The position numbers were made by a program, and so were the translations under genes. Positions 8,503 to 17,189 of a stretch of DNA of 64,000 nucleotides are shown here, in pieces. A model generated the notes under the pieces. It made no database searches and was not told the DNA's origin. It worked only from the letters and a program-made list of their open reading frames with translations. Every line of letters starts with the position of its first letter. Position 1 is the stretch's first letter. This stretch comes from Treponema pectinovorum (GTDB lineage Bacteria; Spirochaetota; Spirochaetia; Treponematales; Treponemataceae). Location of the stretch: the NCBI RefSeq assembly GCF_900497595.1, contig NZ_UFQO01000002.1, positions 186,001 to 250,000 on the forward strand, given 5' to 3'.

Positions 8503-10434
8503 ATGGCTTCTTCTTATGATGCGGGAAGTATTCAAGTTTTAAAAGGGCTTGAAGCTGTACGCAAACGTCCTGGAATGTATATAGGTTCAACAGGACCAAA
8601 AGGACTTCATCACCTTGTTTATGAAACTGTTGATAACTGTATAGACGAAGCGATGGCAGGTCACTGCGATAAAATTGTAGTTGCCTTAGAAAAAGATGAT
8701 ATTGTTCGTGTTGAAGATAATGGTCGTGGAATTCCTGTTGCAATTCATCCTACAGAAAAAGTAAGTGCTTTGGAATTAGTTTTGACTAGACTCCATGCAG
8801 GCGGAAAATTCGATAAAAATTCCTATAAAGTTTCTGGTGGTTTGCACGGAGTAGGCGTTTCTTGTGTGAATGCTCTTTCGGACTGGCTTGAAGCAACTAT
8901 AAAAAGAGACGGACATATATATCGTCAAAAATACGAAAAAGGTATTCCTGTAACAAAGGTCGATATAATTGGTGACACTCAAGATCACGGAACAATTATA
9001 AGATGGAAAGCAGATAAATCAATTTTTACAACCACAACAACTTACGATTGGGATGTATTAATTCAGCGTTTAAAAGAACTTGCATTTTTAAATAGTGGAA
9101 TAGTCATAATCTTTAGAGATGAACGGTTAGAAAATCCAAAAGAAGAAGTTTTAAAATATGAAGGTGGAATCGTTCATTACGTAAAAGAATTAAATAACAC
9201 TATAAAAAGCAAATTCTATTATCCAGAAGAGCCAATTTTTATAACAGGCGAAAAAGACAACGTTATAACAGAATTGGCTTTTCAATATAACGATAAATAT
9301 TCAGAGTCTATATATTCTTATGTAAACGATATTCACACTGGCGATGGAGGAACTCATCTCGACGGATTTAAATCTGCCCTGCTTTTTGTATTGAAAAAGG
9401 CTTTTGAATCCAACGAAAAGATGAAGAAGAAACTAGATAAAGATGAAACTTTAACAGGAGATGATGTACGCTCTGGTCTTGTTGCAGTTTTATCGATGAA
9501 AATACCTGAACCAGAATTTGTAGGGCAGACTAAAGATAAACTTGGAAATCCAGAAGTTAGAGGAATTGTTGATTCTCTGATAAAAGAAAAACTCACTATT
9601 TATTTTGAGTTGAATCCTGATGTTTTGGAAAAAGTTCTTGAAAAATCCATTGGAGAAGCTGCTGCAAGAATTGCTGCTCGCAAAGCAAAGGAGAATACAA
9701 GAAAAAAAACTGTAGGGACATCCTTTGTAAAACCAGAAAAACTTTCTGACTGCTCTATAAAAGATAATCCTTCTATATGCGAAGTTTATATAGTCGAAGG
9801 AGATTCGGCTGGAGGTTCAGCAAAAAAAGGCAGAGATTCAAAAACGCAGGCAATTCTTCCTCTTTGGGGAAAAATGCTAAATGTTGAAAAAGTTGATCCT
9901 TCAAAAGTTGTAGGAAACGATAAATTAGACCCAGTTATAAAAACCTTGGGCGCAGGATTTGGAAAAGATTTTAACATAGAAAAATTGCGCTATCACAAAA
10001 TAATCATAATGGCGGATGCTGATGTAGATGGTTCTCATATACGCACTTTGCTTTTGACTTTCTTTTTTAGATATATGCCAGAACTCATCACAAACGGTTA
10101 TGTTTATCTTGCAATGCCTCCTCTTTTTAAAGTTCAACTTGGAAAAAAAGAACCTGTTTATTGCTATTCCGATGCGGATAGAGATGCAGCCCTTGCTGCC
10201 CTTGGTGACCAAAGAGATAAAGCAGATGTTCAACGCTACAAAGGTCTTGGCGAAATGGACGGCGAACAACTTTGGGAAACGACAATGGATCCTGCGCGCA
10301 GAAAAATGAGAGTTGTAACTGTTCCAGACGCACAAGCCGCAGACAAAATATTTACCGTTTGCATGGGTGAAGAAGTTGAACCAAGACGCGAATTCATAGA
10401 ATCAAATTCAAGTTATGCAAATTTGGATATTTAA
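8503..10434 (+). CDS. gyrB: DNA gyrase subunit B
   Basis: 643 residues. GHKL ATPase motifs EAVRKRPGMYIGST, the Bergerat-fold VEDNGRGIP and GGLHGVGVSCVNALS; TOPRIM EVYIVEGDSAGGSAKKGRDS and MADADVDGSHIRTLLLTFF; C-terminal QRYKGLGEM. AAGGA is well placed before ATG 8503. GyrB hydrolyses ATP to drive negative supercoiling with GyrA. It is the first rightward gene beside dnaA, which marks the change in gene direction at the origin. gyrA follows after 86 bases that contain a long-loop inverted repeat (GAGTTTGTC / GACAAACTC). Confidence 0.97.
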   Translation: MASSYDAGSIQVLKGLEAVRKRPGMYIGSTGPKGLHHLVYETVDNCIDEAMAGHCDKIVVALEKDDIVRVEDNGRGIPVAIHPTEKVSALELVLTRLHAGGKFDKNSYKVSGGLHGVGVSCVNALSDWLEATIKRDGHIYRQKYEKGIPVTKVDIIGDTQDHGTIIRWKADKSIFTTTTTYDWDVLIQRLKELAFLNSGIVIIFRDERLENPKEEVLKYEGGIVHYVKELNNTIKSKFYYPEEPIFITGEKDNVITELAFQYNDKYSESIYSYVNDIHTGDGGTHLDGFKSALLFVLKKAFESNEKMKKKLDKDETLTGDDVRSGLVAVLSMKIPEPEFVGQTKDKLGNPEVRGIVDSLIKEKLTIYFELNPDVLEKVLEKSIGEAAARIAARKAKENTRKKTVGTSFVKPEKLSDCSIKDNPSICEVYIVEGDSAGGSAKKGRDSKTQAILPLWGKMLNVEKVDPSKVVGNDKLDPVIKTLGAGFGKDFNIEKLRYHKIIIMADADVDGSHIRTLLLTFFFRYMPELITNGYVYLAMPPLFKVQLGKKEPVYCYSDADRDAALAALGDQRDKADVQRYKGLGEMDGEQLWETTMDPARRKMRVVTVPDAQAADKIFTVCMGEEVEPRREFIESNSSYANLDI

Positions 10435-10520
10435 GTAAATTATTTTGATTGAGTTTGTCTAAATAGATTTTCAAAAGATAGTATTTTGACAAACTCATTT
10501 ATCATTTATTAGGACTAAAA

Positions 10521-13037
10521 ATGTTAGAAGAAGAAAAAACACCAGAAGGTGGAACTGTAATAAAAATTCCCATTGAGGACGAAGTAAAACAAGCCTACAT
10601 AGATTATTCGATGTCTGTAATTGTTCAGAGAGCGTTACCAGATATTCGCGACGGTTTAAAACCTGTTCACAGAAGAATAATGTATGCGATGGACAAGTTG
10701 AATCTTTCCAGCGGTGGAAAGACAAAAAAATGTGCAACTATAGTCGGCGAAGTTTTGGGTCATTATCATCCTCATGGAGATGCTTCGGTTTATGATGCTT
10801 TGGTTCGTCTTGGGCAGGATTTTGCGCAACGTTATACGACTGTAACTCCTCAGGGTAACTTTGGTACTATAGCAGGCGACCCTCCAGCAGCGTATCGTTA
10901 TACAGAAGCAAAGATGTCAAAGATAACCGAAGAAATGACGGCAGATATAAGCAAAGAAACTGTCGATATGGTTTCAAACTTTGACGACACAACCGTTGAG
11001 CCTTCTGTTCTACCTGGAAAATTTCCTTTTTTGCTTTGTAACGGAACAACAGGAATTGCTGTTGGAATGGCAACAAATATGCCAACACACAACTTAAGAG
11101 AAGTTGCTGGAGCAATTTGTGCTTATATCGATAATCCTGAAATTTCCATAGAAGAATTGATGAATTACATAAAAGGTCCTGATTTTCCAACTGGTGGTGT
11201 TATCTATGGACGCGAAGGAATAAAACGAGCTTATAGAACAGGACGCGGAAAGATAACAATTCGTTCAAAATTCAATATAGAAACCGACAAGCGCGGACAC
11301 GAAAAAATTGTATTTACAGAAGTTCCGTATGGAGTAAATACGACAAACATAATAAAACGCATAAACGAATTAAAAGACAACAAAGTTATAGAAGGAATTG
11401 CTGACGCAAATGATGAAACTTCTGACAGAGTTGGAATGCGTCTTGTTGTGGACTTAAAAAAGAATGCGATAACAAAAATCGTCCTGAATCAACTTTTTGC
11501 AAAAACCGATTTGCAATCAAATTTTGGCGTTATAAATCTTGCCTTAGTTCCTGTTAAAAAAGAATCTGGACTTCGGTATGACGAAGAACAATTAAAACTT
11601 CCAGAGGTTTATTTAAAGCCTCAGATATTAACTTTAAAACAACTTGTTCAATACTTTGTTGAACATCGCGATGAAGTTATAACTCGTAGAACGATATACG
11701 ATTTAAAAATTGCAAAACATAAGATGCATATTTTGCAAGCGTTGATAACTGCAATCAATAATATCGACGAAGTCATAAAAATAATAAAATCAAGTCGCGA
11801 TACAGAAGAAGCAAAGTTGCGCCTTGAACATAGATTCAATTTTGACGATGAGCAGGCACAGGCCATTGTTGATATGCCACTTAAACGCCTTACTCATCTG
11901 CTTGTTGAAGATTTAGAAAATCAGATAAAAGAACTACAGGAGTTGATAGATCACCTGGAAGATTTGCTTGCTCACCACGAAAAAATTCTTGAATTGATAA
12001 AAACAGAAACAAACGAAATTGCGGATAAATTTGGTGATGAGCGCAAAACCGATATTGTTGCGGACGAAGTTGAACAGATAAACACAGAAGATATGATAAA
12101 AGAAGAAGAAGTCGTTGTCATGATTTCTAAACTTGGTTACATAAAAAGAGTGGCGCTCACTCAATATAAAGCTCAAAGCAGAGGCGGAAAAGGAAGTTTG
12201 AGTGCGACTTTGGTCGAAGACGATTATGTAAATCAGATTTTTACTGCGACGACAAAATCTTATATCACTTTCTTAACAAATGCAGGAAAAGTTTATTGGA
12301 TAAAAGTTCATGAAATTCCAGAAGCGAGCAGGGCAAGTCGAGGCTCGAGCGTAAAAACTTTGATTCAGCTTAGCCCGGATGAAGAAATTTCGACGATTGT
12401 AACGATGAAAGATTACAGCGAAACTTCTTATATTTTTATGGCAACTGCAAACGGAATTGTGAAAAAATGTAAAACAACAGAATTTGCAAATGCAAAAACA
12501 CGCGGTGTGATTGGAATAAAATTGCGTGATGCAGATAAACTTGTTTCTGCGATGGCAACTTCTGGTAAAGACGACATAATGTTAATAACAAGAAGGGGAC
12601 AGGCTCTTAGAATGACAGAAAGTGGAATTCGCCCAATGGGTAGAGCAAGTTCTGGAATTACAGGAATTAGACTTTCTTCTGGCGATGAACTTGCAGCCGC
12701 ACTCAGAGTTGAAGAAAATATGGATGCTCTCATCATAACAGAAAAAGGTGTTGGAAAACGCGTTGACTTTGATGAATTTGGAAATCACGGTAGAGGCACT
12801 GGTGGGCAGAGAATTTTTGGAAACATCGAAAACAAGGGCGAGATTATTGGAGCCGTTGCCGTTTCTGAAAAAGACGAAGTAATCTGTATGACAGGTCAGG
12901 GTAAAACTCTTAGAGTTGCAGCGTCTACAATTTCTAAACAAGGTAGAGCTTCTACAGGAACAAGGGTAATAAATATTGAAGAACCTGATTATGTAGTTGG
13001 ATTTGACAAAGTTGCAAATGAAGATGAAGAAAAATAA
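10521..13037 (+). CDS. gyrA: DNA gyrase subunit A
   Basis: 838 residues. Breakage-reunion domain with catalytic tyrosine in the AAYRYTEAKMS segment; the quinolone-determining region reads HPHGDASVYDALVRLGQDFA. The C-terminal beta-pinwheel carries a GyrA box, QSRGGKG, so this is gyrase rather than topoisomerase IV. The residue equivalent to E. coli Ser83 is Ala, a change linked to intrinsic quinolone tolerance in spirochaetes (established knowledge; not tested here). AGGAC precedes ATG 10521. Cotranscription with gyrB is likely. Confidence 0.97.
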   Translation: MLEEEKTPEGGTVIKIPIEDEVKQAYIDYSMSVIVQRALPDIRDGLKPVHRRIMYAMDKLNLSSGGKTKKCATIVGEVLGHYHPHGDASVYDALVRLGQDFAQRYTTVTPQGNFGTIAGDPPAAYRYTEAKMSKITEEMTADISKETVDMVSNFDDTTVEPSVLPGKFPFLLCNGTTGIAVGMATNMPTHNLREVAGAICAYIDNPEISIEELMNYIKGPDFPTGGVIYGREGIKRAYRTGRGKITIRSKFNIETDKRGHEKIVFTEVPYGVNTTNIIKRINELKDNKVIEGIADANDETSDRVGMRLVVDLKKNAITKIVLNQLFAKTDLQSNFGVINLALVPVKKESGLRYDEEQLKLPEVYLKPQILTLKQLVQYFVEHRDEVITRRTIYDLKIAKHKMHILQALITAINNIDEVIKIIKSSRDTEEAKLRLEHRFNFDDEQAQAIVDMPLKRLTHLLVEDLENQIKELQELIDHLEDLLAHHEKILELIKTETNEIADKFGDERKTDIVADEVEQINTEDMIKEEEVVVMISKLGYIKRVALTQYKAQSRGGKGSLSATLVEDDYVNQIFTATTKSYITFLTNAGKVYWIKVHEIPEASRASRGSSVKTLIQLSPDEEISTIVTMKDYSETSYIFMATANGIVKKCKTTEFANAKTRGVIGIKLRDADKLVSAMATSGKDDIMLITRRGQALRMTESGIRPMGRASSGITGIRLSSGDELAAALRVEENMDALIITEKGVGKRVDFDEFGNHGRGTGGQRIFGNIENKGEIIGAVAVSEKDEVICMTGQGKTLRVAASTISKQGRASTGTRVINIEEPDYVVGFDKVANEDEEK

Positions 13038-13044
13038 ACTTGAC

Positions 13045-13069
13045 TAATTCTTTGTATTATAAAGAATTA
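13045..13069 (+). terminator. Hairpin after gyrA
   Basis: A perfect 9-base stem (TAATTCTTT / AAAGAATTA) with a 7-base loop starts 8 bases after the gyrA stop. No clear T-run follows directly, so it could be a weak terminator or an mRNA 3' end stabiliser. Confidence 0.45.
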
Positions 13070-13148
13070 AACCACACTAAAGATTTTAGAGATTTTCTTT
13101 TTTAAAAGATAAAAAAGTTAATAATTGTTAATTTTTTTTCGTTTTTTA

Positions 13149-13283
13149 CTGACAAATGTTTATTATTAAAATATAATGAAACGTGTGAGGGGATATTAAT
13201 CACTAAATGATCTTTTAAGACGAAAGTCTAGTGCGATCAAATGACCATCAGGTAAGCCAGAGATTAAACTCTGGCTTTTTTTA
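13149..13283 (+). ncRNA. Small RNA of about 100 nt with own promoter and terminator
   Basis: A near-consensus promoter (-35 CTGACA 13149-13154, 17-base spacer, -10 TATAAT 13172-13177) predicts a start near 13184. The transcript would end at a strong intrinsic terminator (AGCCAGAG 13255-13262, CTCTGGCT 13269-13276, then T7). In between lie a GACGAAAGTC hairpin capped by CACTA/TAGTG and paired GATC blocks, indicating a folded RNA. No open frame of note is inside and no gene follows on this strand for over 1 kb, so it is not an ordinary leader. I do not recognise the family. Confidence 0.6.
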
Positions 13284-13341
13284 TTTATTTTTCGTTACAA
13301 TGATTTTATAGATTTCTTAAAATGAATATAAGCACCTTGCT

Positions 13342-13479
13342 TGTGGATAACTTGTTTAAAACTAAATTCTGAAAATTCGTGAAATTTGTGAAAATTTGCT
13401 AATTTCTTATCTTAAAAGAATTTAGAGTATTTTTGATTTTTTAAAATTTTTATACTTAATGTTGATTACCTGTGGATAA
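13342..13479. other. Two perfect DnaA boxes
   Basis: TGTGGATAA (reverse complement of TTATCCACA, the consensus DnaA box) occurs at 13342-13350 and again at 13471-13479, both in the same orientation, in AT-rich DNA. Together with the adjacent parS-like sites they mark the region after gyrA as a strong candidate for part of the origin. Confidence 0.65.
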
Positions 13480-13521
13480 GTTTTGCGGATAAAACGCTAT
13501 TGTCGTATTGATGGTTTTTAA

Positions 13522-13849
13522 TCTGATGTTTCATGAGAAACATCAGACTTGTTAATATTGATACAAGTTTTTTTCAAAAAAAATAATTTTTGCATTATAA
13601 AACCTATTGTTTTTTGTTTCATGAGAAACTTCCTATTATTATATTTTAGAAAAACAAACCAATACAGTAGTGTTTCACGAGAAACTTTTTATTTGTTTTC
13701 TTAGTTGATGAATTTTATATGTGTATTTTTTTTTTAAGATGAATAGGTGAGCACTAATGAAAGATTTTTTTATTGCACATAAAACACCTTCTGTGTATAT
13801 ATTTTTTAGAAACTTTGTAACTTTTTTGTTTAATGTTTCATGAGAAACA
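13522..13849. other. Cluster of four parS-like sites
   Basis: Four 16-base near-palindromes match the ParB-binding consensus TGTTTCACGTGAAACA: TGTTTCATGAGAAACA at 13527-13542 (in a longer palindrome 13522-13547), TGTTTCATGAGAAACT at 13615-13630, TGTTTCACGAGAAACT at 13671-13686, and TGTTTCATGAGAAACA at 13834-13849. All four share the same central GA instead of GT. Chromosomal parS sites cluster near oriC, which this position fits. No parA or parB gene is visible in the window. Confidence 0.75.
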
Positions 13850-14123
13850 TTTCTTTATAAATCTTTTTTATGTATTTTAAACTTACTTTCGTTAGTCAGT
13901 TTAAATGCTTTTTAAATGACGACTGTTCGTCATTTAAAAATGGCTTGTTTTATAAAAGGTATTTGTAGAAAATTGCGTTTTATTAAAATTGCTTTTTGGT
14001 TAATGAAAATAAGATTTGTTTTTATCAACGTTTTTTAATTAAAAGTTTGTTGTTTTGTAAAACGGCCGGAATTGTTTTTTTAATTGCATATTCGTGTGCT
14101 GCTTTAGAAAAATGTCTTTGATT

Positions 14124-14425
14124 GCTTTAATCAGCAGTTTTTCAAAACTGCCGATACTTATTGTAAATCGCACCTCCTGTGCGACTAAGCGGCAAAGTCT
14201 ATTTGTAGCCTCATTATCTACCTGCGAGCTTACAACGGCAAGGGATTGGAGAGGTGAGCGTAGCGAAAACAAATGCCTAGTGAATTGTTGCGCATTTTAC
14301 AATGATTGTGTTTTTGATTTTTGTTGTGGATTTTTTATAAATGTAAGGCATTTGTTCGTAGGCGAAAGCCGTAGCCTCGCAAAGCCCGATTTTTGCAAAA
14401 CGCAGTGGAGCAAAAAGCCGCCCAA
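14124..14425 (+). repeat. Dispersed structured repeat, modules A+B (copy 1)
   Basis: Diverged copy of the composite repeat seen at 35.2-35.6 kb. It begins with the hairpin GCAGTTTT-TC-AAAACTGC, then module A (14162-14249) with stem TCGCAC-CTCCT-GTGCGA and the conserved words TTTGTAGCC and CCTGCGAGC, then module B, which is split or expanded and ends in AAAGCCCG, a TTTTTGC/GCAAAAA hairpin and CGCCCAAA. The short open frames here are not convincing genes; nothing else is seen between 13.85 and 14.45 kb. Confidence 0.6.
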
Positions 14426-14454
14426 AATAAAATTAAATAAACCGATTTTTTTTC

Positions 14455-15825
14455 TTATTTTAACTTTAATCTAAAAAGTTTTGATGCCCTTGCTTTATTC
14501 CAGAGTTCTTTTCGTTTTTGAGGGAGGGTTTCTATGCTGTCGGGAGTAAAACCGAGACTTTCGAACCAGTCTGCTGTCTGCGTCGTCAATATAAAAACGC
14601 TTTCTAAGTTTATTGTCTTTGCTTTTTCGATGAGATATTCAATCATTTTTGGACCGATTCCGATGTGCGCATAATTTTTGTCTACGGCAACGGCTGCTAT
14701 TTCCGCCTGAGCTCTGTCGTATATGTGTAGGGCGGAACAGGCTCGTATTGCTCCGTCTATTTCGTAGATTATGTAGTCGTTGTATTCGGTTTCTAATTGT
14801 TGTTCTGTTCGTGGAAGTAAAAATCCTTCAAATACAAAGGGTCGAATCAAAGCGAGAACTTGAGAAACATCTTCTCTTCGCATTGGACGAATTTTTCCGT
14901 AATTTGAAGAATAAATCATTGTTCCAGAGCCTAAGTTGCTGAATATTTCGCAGGGAAGCGTGCCTTCCATAAATCCATTTAAAATGTGCGTTCTTGCAAC
15001 CCCTTCTGTGCAGGCGATTTTTGAAAGGTGCAAGATTGAAAGGATATTTTTTTTGACTTCTAAATTTTCTTGATTGGTCGAATTAGATTTTTGTTCATTT
15101 TGATTTTTTAAAATAAATTCGTCTAATTCTTCGATATTCATTGCTGGAATATGGCCTTCTGGAGAAAGTCCTATATCTTTTGGAACGATAAAATATTTTT
15201 GTGTGAGTTCTGCATCTGGAATAAGGAAAAATAGTTTGTCTGCTTTTAAATGCATTGCAAGTTGGCTTGCAAGTTGTCTGGAAGAAATATTGTACGGTTT
15301 TCCACTTAAACTCCAGCCTATGCATGGGAAAATCGGAATAAAACCGTTTTTCAAAACGGTGCTTAAACTTGAATCGTCTATCTTGTCTATTTCTCCTGCG
15401 CAGCCGTAATCTATTCCTTGTATTACACCTTTTCCGCGAGCTCTTATCCAGTTGCCGATTACTGCGGTTATGTGTTCTCCTGCAAAGCTTGTCATAACAT
15501 TATTTGCAACTTCAAAGGCCGCAGTTTTTATTAAGCTCATAGCATTTTGGTCTGTTATTCTGTTGCCGTTGTGAATTTGCCACTGTATTGAATTTTGAGA
15601 GAGAATTTTGTCGATTCGATTGTGTGCGCCTGGAACTATTAAAACTTTTAAACCTGCCTGTTTTATTAAACTTATATCGTGTATGTGTCCTGAAAAAAAT
15701 GGCGAATCGATTATTCTGTCGTCGATATAAATTACAACTGTTGCATCATTAAAACGTTTGATATAGCGAATTACATCTCTTATGCTTTCTGCTTTTGCTT
15801 GAATTGATTTTTCTATTTGTGTCAT
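14455..15825 (-). CDS. argA: N-acetylglutamate synthase (ArgA type)
   Basis: 456 residues: N-terminal amino-acid-kinase-like fold (about 1-290, with VLIVPGAHNRID and the GAGEHITAVIGNWIRARGKG-like region) fused to a C-terminal GNAT acetyltransferase domain (about 310-456, with AEIAAVAVDKNYAHIGIGPK as the acetyl-CoA loop). This is the classic ArgA layout, making N-acetylglutamate from glutamate and acetyl-CoA as the first step of arginine synthesis. The start overlaps the queH stop by 4 bases (ATGA), so the two are translationally coupled. Confidence 0.88.
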   Translation of the reverse strand: MTQIEKSIQAKAESIRDVIRYIKRFNDATVVIYIDDRIIDSPFFSGHIHDISLIKQAGLKVLIVPGAHNRIDKILSQNSIQWQIHNGNRITDQNAMSLIKTAAFEVANNVMTSFAGEHITAVIGNWIRARGKGVIQGIDYGCAGEIDKIDDSSLSTVLKNGFIPIFPCIGWSLSGKPYNISSRQLASQLAMHLKADKLFFLIPDAELTQKYFIVPKDIGLSPEGHIPAMNIEELDEFILKNQNEQKSNSTNQENLEVKKNILSILHLSKIACTEGVARTHILNGFMEGTLPCEIFSNLGSGTMIYSSNYGKIRPMRREDVSQVLALIRPFVFEGFLLPRTEQQLETEYNDYIIYEIDGAIRACSALHIYDRAQAEIAAVAVDKNYAHIGIGPKMIEYLIEKAKTINLESVFILTTQTADWFESLGFTPDSIETLPQKRKELWNKARASKLFRLKLK

Positions 15826-16490
15826 TTTTTTTCCTCGCTATTTCTTATTGAATATATGCATCCACAGTAATCTTGTCGCCACAGATTGTATTCATTGCTT
15901 AGCTGGGTGCTCCTTAAATAGCCACCATTCTTTTTAAAATCCGAAGGAAGAAATTTAGTTTTTATAGAATTTTCTTTTTTTGAAGATTCAAGATTTCTTC
16001 CAATTTCGTTTATCATTTCGCTGTCTTTATGAGGACTTATGCTTAGAGTTGTTGTAAACCAGTCAAACTTATTTTTGCAGGCAAAGTTCCAAGACCTTTC
16101 CATCCGCAGTTTGTAGCATCTTCTACAGCGTTCTCCTTTTTCTGCTTCTGTTTGAAGATTTGGTTCGTTTAGAACATTTGTTGCCTTAAAATAATCTTTA
16201 GGTTCGTAATTATCGACGATTAACTTTACCTGATTTTTTAGGGCTTCTGGAAAAATCGAAAGGAATTTTTTTAATTCCTCAAGGCGTCTTTCATATTCTG
16301 CTTGAGGATAAATATTTGGATTGTAATAGTAAATTGTTATGTCAAAAATCGAAGCGAGATATTCTATGACATAACTGCTACATGGACCACAGCAAGCGTG
16401 CAACAAAAGGGAAGGTTTTTTTGGAGAAAGGTCTTTAGAAAAAGATGAAATGATTTTTTCGAGTTCTTTTTGATAATTTATTTTTGTCAT
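15822..16490 (-). CDS. queH: Epoxyqueuosine reductase QueH
   Basis: 222 residues of the DUF208/QueH family. N-terminal LLLHACCGPCSSYVIEYL gives the adjacent CC pair and the CxxC-like cluster ligands; the second cysteine set is in EKGERCRRCYKLRM, and C-terminal LWRQDYCGCIYS completes the pattern. QueH reduces epoxyqueuosine to queuosine in tRNA, the last step of queuosine formation, and is the iron-sulfur alternative to QueG. There is no strong Shine-Dalgarno. A possible attenuator RNA ends about 50 bases upstream. Confidence 0.93.
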   Translation of the reverse strand: MTKINYQKELEKIISSFSKDLSPKKPSLLLHACCGPCSSYVIEYLASIFDITIYYYNPNIYPQAEYERRLEELKKFLSIFPEALKNQVKLIVDNYEPKDYFKATNVLNEPNLQTEAEKGERCRRCYKLRMERSWNFACKNKFDWFTTTLSISPHKDSEMINEIGRNLESSKKENSIKTKFLPSDFKKNGGYLRSTQLSNEYNLWRQDYCGCIYSIRNSEEKK

Positions 16491-16538
16491 AGGAATTTTA
16501 CTTTTAAATTATCGAGTAACGTTTAAAAATGGTTAGCA

Positions 16539-16724
16539 AAAAAAAGAGTCGCAGATAAAACTTACCAGCGACCCATGCCCAATAAACAGATTCTAAAAAG
16601 AACGTGATTTTTTAGTTTGGTAAGACCCACGAATTTTTACTGCTTATTAAACTTCTTGAATGTTAATAGAAAAAATGCATTTTGAAAGTGAACTTGTTGG
16701 GTCTTAAGAAAATTATAACCAAGT
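16539..16724 (-). ncRNA. Structured leader or small RNA with terminator, upstream of queH-argA
   Basis: On the minus strand, -10 TATAAT (16712-16717) predicts a start near 16705. The RNA opens with AAGACCCA (16698-16705), which can pair perfectly with TGGGTCTT (16622-16629). A CTAAAAA/TTTTTAG hairpin follows, then an intrinsic terminator (GGGTCGC 16568-16574, GCGACTC 16546-16552, T8). TCTTACC, overlapping the middle strand, can instead pair with GGTAAG inside the terminator, an antiterminator option. This three-strand logic suggests an attenuator or riboswitch for queH-argA; a stand-alone RNA such as 6S is the alternative. No known consensus recognised. Confidence 0.5.
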
Positions 16725-16734
16725 AGTTGTGGCT

Positions 16735-17046
16735 TTACGCTTTTAAAAGCAATTTTTCGTATTTTCTGTCTTGAGTTTTTTCTGCTTGTTTGTAGAAGAT
16801 TGCTACATTTCCTATTATGCGAACTAAAGTCGAATCCGTTTTTTCTTCCAAGTCTTTGCTCAAATCCGATTTTTCTTCTTTAAAATCGTTAAATCTTACT
16901 TTTATTATTTCATGAGTTTTTGCAATATTTTGGAATTGGTTAATCTGTTCTTCGCTTAAACCTGAACCTCCGATTATCATCAATGCGGACATTGGTTGAG
17001 CTGCTTTTTCGAGTAGTTTTCGCTGTTTGCTTGTTAATTCAATCAT
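16735..17046 (-). CDS. yhbY: CRM-domain RNA-binding protein YhbY
   Basis: 103 residues; the single CRM domain runs the whole length: LTSKQRKLLEKAAQPMSALM, then IIGGSGLSEE (the GxxG-type loop is GGSG), IIKVRFNDF and a final VRIIGNVAIFYKQ. YhbY proteins associate with the large ribosomal subunit precursor. Directly upstream of ATG 17046 lie TATCAT (seven bases away) and TTGATA 17 bases further, and there is no Shine-Dalgarno, so the mRNA is probably leaderless. Confidence 0.92.
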   Translation of the reverse strand: MIELTSKQRKLLEKAAQPMSALMIIGGSGLSEEQINQFQNIAKTHEIIKVRFNDFKEEKSDLSKDLEEKTDSTLVRIIGNVAIFYKQAEKTQDRKYEKLLLKA

Positions 17047-17189
17047 GGGCTAGATGATAACTTTTAGAAAGATAAATATCAATTTGAATTTATCAATATT
17101 TTAAAATAACCAATAAGTTGTGTATTTTGGATTTAAGAAACCAATCTACAAAACTGTTAAACGATGCCTTTCCATTATAAATTTTTATA

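Noticed and set aside
13184-13283. Hammerhead ribozyme or T-box leader
   Set aside because: The CGAAAG loop is present but the CTGATGA core is missing, and there is no T-box sequence or downstream gene.
13522-13849. parS-like palindromes read as hairpin terminators or an IS end
   Set aside because: Same 16-base sequence four times without T-runs or nearby gene ends; the ParB consensus explains them better.
14039-14474. Short open frames on both strands in the repeat region
   Set aside because: They run through hairpins of the dispersed repeat, lack ribosome sites and share no reading frame with other repeat copies.
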